Shown: one piece after another, positions 7,077-11,136 of the stretch | How the letters are laid out: every line of letters starts with the position of its first letter | How positions within the stretch are numbered: position 1 is the stretch's first letter | Assembly (NCBI GenBank): GCA_900542085.1 | Contig: UQMK01000044.1 | Span: 1 to 11,136 of the forward strand | Source: an uncultured Collinsella sp. | Lineage (GTDB): Bacteria > Actinomycetota > Coriobacteriia > Coriobacteriales > Coriobacteriaceae | Direction of reading: 5' to 3' | Length of the DNA: 11,136 nt | Position numbers and translations under genes: made by a program | Notes under the pieces: model-generated | Told to the model about the DNA's origin: nothing | Databases searched by the model: none | Seen by the model: the letters and a program-made list of their open reading frames with translations, nothing else

Positions 7077-7112
7077 AAAATAGGGGCCCTCGGTCCTAAA
7101 CCGATCGACCCC
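7077..7112 (-). terminator. Probable intrinsic terminator of the cyclodeaminase-aminotransferase operon
   Basis: On the minus strand, about 20 bases past the aminotransferase stop, GGGGTC pairs with GGCCCC (one G-U pair) and CGGT with ACCG around a short loop. TATTTTC follows. The internal mismatch region makes it weaker than the other terminators here, but position and strand are right. Confidence 0.6.
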
Positions 7113-7132
7113 ATCACTTCGCCCTCGAGCCT

Positions 7133-8263
7133 CTACTCGAGCGTACGCATGTACGCGGAGATGGCATCCAGACCCTTCTGCAGGTCGTCGGTGTTATCGG
7201 AATATGCATAGCCGATGCGCATGCTCTTGGGCTCCTCGAAGCAATCGCCCGGGGTGACGAGCGCGCCGGACTTCTTAATCATGTCGATGCAGAACGTCCT
7301 GGAGTCGATGTCGTAGTCGTAATACACGAGCGCGGTGGTACCCGCCTCGGGCTTGACAAACGACAGGTGCGGCTCGCTCTCGACCCACTTCTCCAGAACA
7401 GCAAGGTTCTGACGGACGATGCGACGGCTGCGCTCAAGGATCACGGAAGCGTTGTCCAAAATCAGCTCCGCCACCGTCTCACTGAATATGCCGGCGGAAA
7501 TCAGGTTGTAGTCGCGATGCGAGAGCAGCGCGCGACGAAGTTCCGGGCTCTTGGTGACCGCGCAGCCCAGACGCAGGCCAGCGAACGACCAGACCTTGGA
7601 CATGGATGCGGTGACGACGGCCTTGTCGTACAGGTCGATCACGGACTCGGAGTATTCATCCGTCTGAGTAAGCAGACGGTAGACCTCGTCGCAGAGCAGC
7701 CATGCGTCGTGTTTGCGCGCAACCTCGACAATCGCCTTGAGCGTATCGGTGTCGAGCAGGGCGCCCGTGGGGTTGTCCGGGTTATTGATGCAGATGAGCT
7801 TGGTATCGTCGGTCACCAGGGCATCGAGCGCGTCGACGTCGACGTGGTAGCCGTTCTTGCGATCGAGCTGAAGAATATCGACCTTCGCGCCGCACATCTC
7901 GGGAATCGAGTAAAGCTGCTGGTAGGTGGGCTTGACGGAGACTACATGATCGCCCGGTTCGACAAGCGTGGAAATAACCAGGGAGTTGGCACCGGTCGCG
8001 CCGTGCGTGGGCACGATATGCCCGGGCTCGACCGTCTTATAGAGACGCGCGACCCCCTCGAGGAAGCCGGGCTGCCCCTCGATGTCTCCGTAGGTGAATC
8101 GGCGCGAGCACAGGCTATCGAGCCACGCCTTCTTGTCGGTGTTCGTAAGCTCGAACAGCTGGTCAAGCGTGAGGGAGTAGACGCACGTCTCTGCAACGTT
8201 GTGGGTGCACTTGGTCTCCCACTCGTTCATCCACTGCTCGACAGCGAAATCCTTGATCTGCAT
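7133..8263 (-). CDS. PLP-dependent aminotransferase, class I/II (fold type I)
   Basis: This cytosolic pyridoxal-phosphate enzyme has all fold-type I landmarks: THGATGAN (87-93, phosphate-binding loop), PTYQQL with Y114 stacking on the cofactor, NPDNPTG with N164, CDEVYR with D192 and Y195, the Schiff-base lysine K223 in SMSKVWSFAGLRLG with R231, and the substrate-carboxylate arginine R349 in MRIGYA. At 376 aa it is full length. The N-terminus (FAVEQWMNEWE, then NVAETCVYSLTLDQL) is not that of aspartate aminotransferase. The overall pattern reminds me of the capreomycidine synthase (VioD)-like branch, but I cannot assign a substrate. It follows the cyclodeaminase-family gene by 24 bases, with AAAGGAAA before its ATG, so the two are surely co-transcribed. 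A basic amino acid substrate is a reasonable guess from that partner. Confidence 0.92.
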   Translation of the reverse strand: MQIKDFAVEQWMNEWETKCTHNVAETCVYSLTLDQLFELTNTDKKAWLDSLCSRRFTYGDIEGQPGFLEGVARLYKTVEPGHIVPTHGATGANSLVISTLVEPGDHVVSVKPTYQQLYSIPEMCGAKVDILQLDRKNGYHVDVDALDALVTDDTKLICINNPDNPTGALLDTDTLKAIVEVARKHDAWLLCDEVYRLLTQTDEYSESVIDLYDKAVVTASMSKVWSFAGLRLGCAVTKSPELRRALLSHRDYNLISAGIFSETVAELILDNASVILERSRRIVRQNLAVLEKWVESEPHLSFVKPEAGTTALVYYDYDIDSRTFCIDMIKKSGALVTPGDCFEEPKSMRIGYAYSDNTDDLQKGLDAISAYMRTLE

Positions 8264-8287
8264 TGTCGTTTCCTTTCCTTGGCTTTC

Positions 8288-9319
8288 TTACAGTTCCACC
8301 ACGGTGCCCAGCCCCGCCTCGACGGCGCGGTCGTAGGCGATTTTCGATGCCGAAAGGTCCTGAACGGCGATGCCCGACGTATCGAACACTGTCACCTGTT
8401 CGTCATCCGAACGCCCCGTAGCCGTACCGGCGATGACTTCGCCGAGCTCCGCTTTGATGTCCTCGGGCGTGATGGCGCCCTCGGCAACCGGAATCTCCAG
8501 CTCGCCGGACGCGACCGATTGCTCGCGGTCGTCGACGTAAACAGCAGCGCGGGCGACAAGCGCCGAGGCGAGCTCCTGCTTGCCGGGCATGTCGGCACCG
8601 ACGCAGGAGATATGCGTACCGGGGCGTACCCATGCATCGGGGATGATGGGCTTGGTCGCCGGCGTGATCGTCACGATGATGTCGGCCTCTGCCGCGGCAC
8701 CTTGGCCGTCGGCCGTCGCCCCGATGGAATAGGTGGATGCCTCGCGAGCATGCTCGCAGGCGCCCAAGATATGGGCGACCTCGTCTCGCATGCGCTCGAC
8801 GCGGGCCTCGGGCGCGGCATCGGAAACCGGCTCCCACACCTTGACCTCGCTCACTTTGGGACAGGCGGCGAGCACGCCCGCCACCATATAGGTGCTCATA
8901 TGGCCGGCACCCGCAACAAGCAGTTTGGATGCATCCGCCCGAGCCAGCCACTTGGCACCGAGCGCAGCGGCGGCACCGGTGCGAAGTCCAGTGACAGCAG
9001 AGGCATTGAGCAGCGCCAACGGCTCACCCGTCGCGTTGTCGCACAGCAGCGTGGTACCAAAGATCTCGGGCAGCCCCTTTTTGGGATTCTGAGAGAACCA
9101 GGCGGTGAGCTTGAGACCGAAGAGGCCGCTTCCCGCCAACTCGCCCAAGCGGATATCCATATCGGCCACACCGGGTTCGAACTGCTCATATACCATCGGC
9201 CACGCAACACCCTTGCCCGTTGCCTTCTGGCGATACGCATCCTCCACGGCAGCGATTGCATCCTCGATCGTCAGCACCTTGGAAACTTCCTCGGCCGATA
9301 GCACCACCATCTGCCCCAT
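8288..9319 (-). CDS. Ornithine cyclodeaminase / mu-crystallin family protein
   Basis: This is an NAD(P)-binding enzyme of the ornithine cyclodeaminase superfamily, which also includes ketimine reductase, archaeal alanine dehydrogenase and diaminopropionate-pathway enzymes. Visible motifs are GLKL with K70, GLRTGAAAA (111-119; R113 binds the substrate carboxylate in the family), the Rossmann loop VAGAGHMS (135-142), GADMPGKQEL (241-250, D243) and FDTSGIAVQDL (312-322). GAD-PGKQEL is closer to what I recall of the alanine-dehydrogenase/ketimine-reductase branch than to true ornithine cyclodeaminase (GGDCPGKTEL). Function within the superfamily therefore remains open. I start at the second of two adjacent ATGs (9319, 343 aa), as GAGAGGAG lies 5 bases before it; the first (9322) is too close. 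It is the first gene of the operon with the aminotransferase and divergent from the PucR-like regulator. Confidence 0.93.
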   Translation of the reverse strand: MGQMVVLSAEEVSKVLTIEDAIAAVEDAYRQKATGKGVAWPMVYEQFEPGVADMDIRLGELAGSGLFGLKLTAWFSQNPKKGLPEIFGTTLLCDNATGEPLALLNASAVTGLRTGAAAALGAKWLARADASKLLVAGAGHMSTYMVAGVLAACPKVSEVKVWEPVSDAAPEARVERMRDEVAHILGACEHAREASTYSIGATADGQGAAAEADIIVTITPATKPIIPDAWVRPGTHISCVGADMPGKQELASALVARAAVYVDDREQSVASGELEIPVAEGAITPEDIKAELGEVIAGTATGRSDDEQVTVFDTSGIAVQDLSASKIAYDRAVEAGLGTVVEL

Positions 9320-9354
9320 CATCGCTCCTCTCAGCGAAAGATTTACGTTGCTTC

Positions 9355-9383
9355 ACTGTACGGTTTAGTAACGATGCCGCCAA
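9355..9383 (-). promoter_or_regulatory. Candidate promoter of the cyclodeaminase-aminotransferase operon
   Basis: On the minus strand TTGGCG (9378-9383) and TACAGT (9355-9360) are separated by exactly 17 bases, each matching four of six consensus positions. The expected transcript start would be about 30 bases before the ATG at 9319. Confidence 0.35.
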
Positions 9384-9395
9384 GGATCATTTCTT

Positions 9396-9415
9396 GTTGG
9401 AATCTACAACGATTC
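9396..9415. promoter_or_regulatory. Overlapping short inverted repeats in the divergent spacer
   Basis: GTTG-N7-CAAC (9396-9410) overlaps GAATC-N6-GATTC (9400-9415). They lie just upstream of the candidate cyclodeaminase promoter, inside an unusually AT-rich spacer (9323-9536). They are possible regulator-binding half sites, though each is short enough to arise by chance. Confidence 0.25.
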
Positions 9416-9493
9416 TCAATCTGATTTTTCGTTCTATCAGCATGTATTTGAATTATTTCTCGCATCAACGGCATACGGATGTGCGATTATCCT

Positions 9494-9511
9494 ATTTATA
9501 CCGGTATTAAT
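9494..9511. promoter_or_regulatory. Near-perfect 18-bp palindrome before the PucR-like gene, possible operator
   Basis: The sequence reads ATT-T-ATACCGGTAT-T-AAT: a perfect 10-bp palindrome (9498-9507) extended by three more pairs on each side of a single symmetric mismatch. It lies 25 bases before the regulator's ATG, where autoregulation would occur, and overlaps the TATTTATA run that could be a -10 region. Confidence 0.45.
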
Positions 9512-9536
9512 TGTAGTGATTTACAAGGTGATGTTG

Positions 9537-10718
9537 ATGCTATACACCATCTCGGACTTCTCACGGGAATATGAGGGGTCGGTCCGTCTAATCGCCGGCA
9601 GCGATGGCGTCTCGCGCGCCGTCTCCGGCGTCGGGATTCTCGATTATGAACTCATGCCCGGTCTCAAGAGCAAGTACCAGCGCGTCAACTTCAACTCAGA
9701 CGAGATCGTCCTCAGCACCTTCCTCTATGCGAAGGACGACCCATACCTCATCACTGAAGCCGTGAAATACCTCGTCGCCAAGGGGACGAGCGGCCTTATC
9801 ATCAAAAACGTCCTGCACATCCCGATTCCCGACCAAGCCATCCGCTACGCCAACGCGCGGCACTACCCGGTCTTTCTCACGACCGACGACTCACTGTTCT
9901 TTGACGGCGTCATCTATGAGGTCAAACGGCATATCGAGCAGCTCGCGTCCATCGACTTCGCGCAGCGCGAGATCGATGCCCTAAGGACAGATGTATCGCC
10001 TGAGTCCATCTGCCGACGCATCCGAGGCCTCAACCCGTCATTTCTGGACGAAGCGGTCGCCCTGTTCGCATCGTTTGCAGAGCCCCTCGACCCGCGTACG
10101 TTTTTGCAAATCGAACGTCTCTGTGCAAAATCGACCCTCGCCGGATGCCACAACATGCTGGCACCCTATGACGGAGGTTTGTTATTCGTAGCGACAAGTG
10201 ACTCGGAGCAGACGCTCGATGTGGAGCGAATCGTGCAGGCGCTCACGGAGCTCATCGAGACTAGCGGTATCGACGGCGGAGCGGAAGGGCTCGGCATCAG
10301 CGATATTCTGTTTGGAGACGAGGCGGTGGCGCAGGCGATCTCGCAGGCGATTTACGCACAGCGCCTATCTTGTCAACGAGCCGAGGGCCCCATCCGCTAT
10401 GCGCAGCTCGGCATCCTGAGAACCGTGATGCCTTTTGCGGAAACCCCGGAGATGCGGTCGTTCTCGGAGGCGATTCTCTCGCCGATACGCGAGCACGACA
10501 GCGAGCATGGCAGTGAGTTGGAATCCACGCTCGCCGCATTCATCGAGAACGACCGACGTATCGAGCAAACCGCCAAGCAGACCAGCCAGCACCCGAACAC
10601 GATTCGATATCGCCTCGATAAGGTGACAGCTCTCACCGGGCTGAGCTACAAATGCGCCCCGGAGATGGAGCAGCTGTCGCTCGCCTACGCCATCGAACGC
10701 GCTCGCTCGCTTCAGTAA
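9537..10718 (+). CDS. PucR-like transcriptional regulator with C-terminal PucR-type HTH
   Basis: The C-terminus (about 328-392) is a helix-turn-helix of the PucR/CdaR kind: LESTLAAFIENDRRIEQTAK, then HPNTIRYRLDKVTALTGL, where the NTxRYRLxK core is the family signature. The N-terminal 135 residues resemble the PucR ligand-sensing domain (SRAVSGVGILD, then DEIVLSTFLYAKDDP and a GTSGLIIKN strand). The middle (about 140-325) is a poorly conserved linker/sensor region. I start at the ATG at 9537 (393 aa), since AAGGTG sits 6 bases before it; the ATG at 9531 and the GTG at 9516 are too close to, or before, that site. It is divergent from the cyclodeaminase-aminotransferase pair and so probably controls it in response to the pathway substrate. 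PucR relatives often activate catabolic operons. The ligand is unknown. Confidence 0.88.
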   Translation: MLYTISDFSREYEGSVRLIAGSDGVSRAVSGVGILDYELMPGLKSKYQRVNFNSDEIVLSTFLYAKDDPYLITEAVKYLVAKGTSGLIIKNVLHIPIPDQAIRYANARHYPVFLTTDDSLFFDGVIYEVKRHIEQLASIDFAQREIDALRTDVSPESICRRIRGLNPSFLDEAVALFASFAEPLDPRTFLQIERLCAKSTLAGCHNMLAPYDGGLLFVATSDSEQTLDVERIVQALTELIETSGIDGGAEGLGISDILFGDEAVAQAISQAIYAQRLSCQRAEGPIRYAQLGILRTVMPFAETPEMRSFSEAILSPIREHDSEHGSELESTLAAFIENDRRIEQTAKQTSQHPNTIRYRLDKVTALTGLSYKCAPEMEQLSLAYAIERARSLQ

Positions 10719-10736
10719 GCCCGCCCCGCCTTGAGG

Positions 10737-11099
10737 TTAGGAGCGGCGGGCGCGGAGCTTTTCGTAGCCTTCGGAGAAGAAGGCGACCGTGGCGGCGTCG
10801 GCCTCGGCGGCGTCCGTCTCGGTTGCGGGGACCACGCCGTGCTCGTCGCTCACCAGGAACAGCGCGCCCTTAAGCTGCGCGGGAATATCTACGCGCGTGA
10901 CCGGAATGCCCTTGGTCTGGGCCAGCTGCTCAATGAGCGTCGCCGTGCCGCACAGGCACTCGTCCGCCGGCGCCACAAAGGCGAGCTCGCCGTTGTTGAC
11001 GGCAGCGAGCAGCTCGGGCGCCACGCCGGTCTCGTCGGCCTCGGAGCGAGCCTCGGCGGAACGGGCACGCAGCGCCTTGGCCGACGTATCGGCTAAAGG
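10737..11099 (-). CDS. Unrecognised protein, 3' part only (truncated at window end)
   Basis: An open frame on the minus strand runs off the right end; its C-terminal 121 codons (10737-11099) are reliable. It ends convergently, 18 bases from the PucR-like gene. The visible part has an Ala/Glu/Arg-rich helical stretch (ALRARSAEARSEADE), then an alpha/beta-looking segment (GELAFVAPADECLCGTATL, GIPVTRVDIPAQLKGALFLV) and a charged tail ending EGYEKLRARRS. A CLC motif holds the only cysteines. No signal peptide or membrane segment is visible in this part. A GTG at 11024 could be read as a start, but the frame stays open upstream with normal codon use and no ribosome binding site stands before that GTG, so it is more likely internal. 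I do not recognise the family. Confidence 0.6.
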   Translation of the reverse strand, partial: PLADTSAKALRARSAEARSEADETGVAPELLAAVNNGELAFVAPADECLCGTATLIEQLAQTKGIPVTRVDIPAQLKGALFLVSDEHGVVPATETDAAEADAATVAFFSEGYEKLRARRS

Positions 11100-11136
11100 G
11101 CCCCCCCCACCCCCCCCCCCCGGGGGGAGGACTTTT
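11100..11136. other. Low-complexity C/G homopolymer end, probable sequence artefact
   Basis: After GGCTAAAGG the sequence becomes a G, then eight C, one A, thirteen C and six G, then AGGACTTTT. Nothing like it occurs elsewhere in the window, and it interrupts an otherwise normal reading frame. It looks like low-quality sequence at a contig end. Confidence 0.7.

Noticed and set aside
7367..9301. 644-codon plus-strand open frame antisense to the aminotransferase and cyclodeaminase-family genes
   Set aside because: It spans two well-supported genes and the gap between them, and shows no domain or ribosome binding site.
10719..10751. GCCCGCC / GGCGGGC inverted repeat at the convergent gene ends
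   Set aside because: Only 7 bp with a 19-base loop, no T-run on either strand, and one arm lies in coding sequence. Such G/C arms are frequent by chance at this base composition.

Overview
The window is high-GC bacterial chromosome with dense genes, short intergenic gaps, strong AGGAGG-type ribosome binding sites and hairpin terminators. Gene content, codon use and the Ala/Pro-rich insertions in conserved enzymes suggest a gut actinobacterium of the Coriobacteriia, most like Collinsella. That placement is inferred from general familiarity, not from a database search. I see no tRNA, rRNA, CRISPR array, insertion sequence or phage gene.

Layout, left to right. A UvrD/PcrA-type helicase gene (minus strand, 110-3010) has a downstream hairpin. 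Next is uppP (minus, TTG start, 3305-4279), the undecaprenyl-diphosphate phosphatase, ending at a strong terminator. A single-domain universal stress protein (plus, 4527-4964) is transcribed divergently from uppP. It is followed by a roughly 93-nt nested hairpin of unknown nature and a bidirectional terminator. A two-gene two-component system (minus, 5239-6963) comes next: an OmpR-family regulator and then a small intramembrane-sensing kinase of the BceS type. A minus-strand pair (7133-9319) encodes an ornithine cyclodeaminase/mu-crystallin family protein and then a fold-type I PLP aminotransferase. A PucR-like regulator (plus, 9537-10718) is divergent from that pair across an AT-rich spacer. 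The right end holds the 3' part of an unrecognised gene (minus), cut off in about 36 bases of C/G homopolymer that look like a contig-end artefact.

How the genes may work together. UppP and a Bce-type system both concern the undecaprenyl-phosphate cycle of the cell envelope, yet no BceAB-type transporter lies beside the kinase/regulator pair. The cyclodeaminase-family/aminotransferase pair with its divergent regulator looks like a self-contained, locally controlled amino-acid module. One reasonable model is transamination of a basic amino acid to a cyclic ketimine followed by reduction to an imino acid. This is the best candidate for an undescribed system here, but the substrate cannot be read from the sequence.
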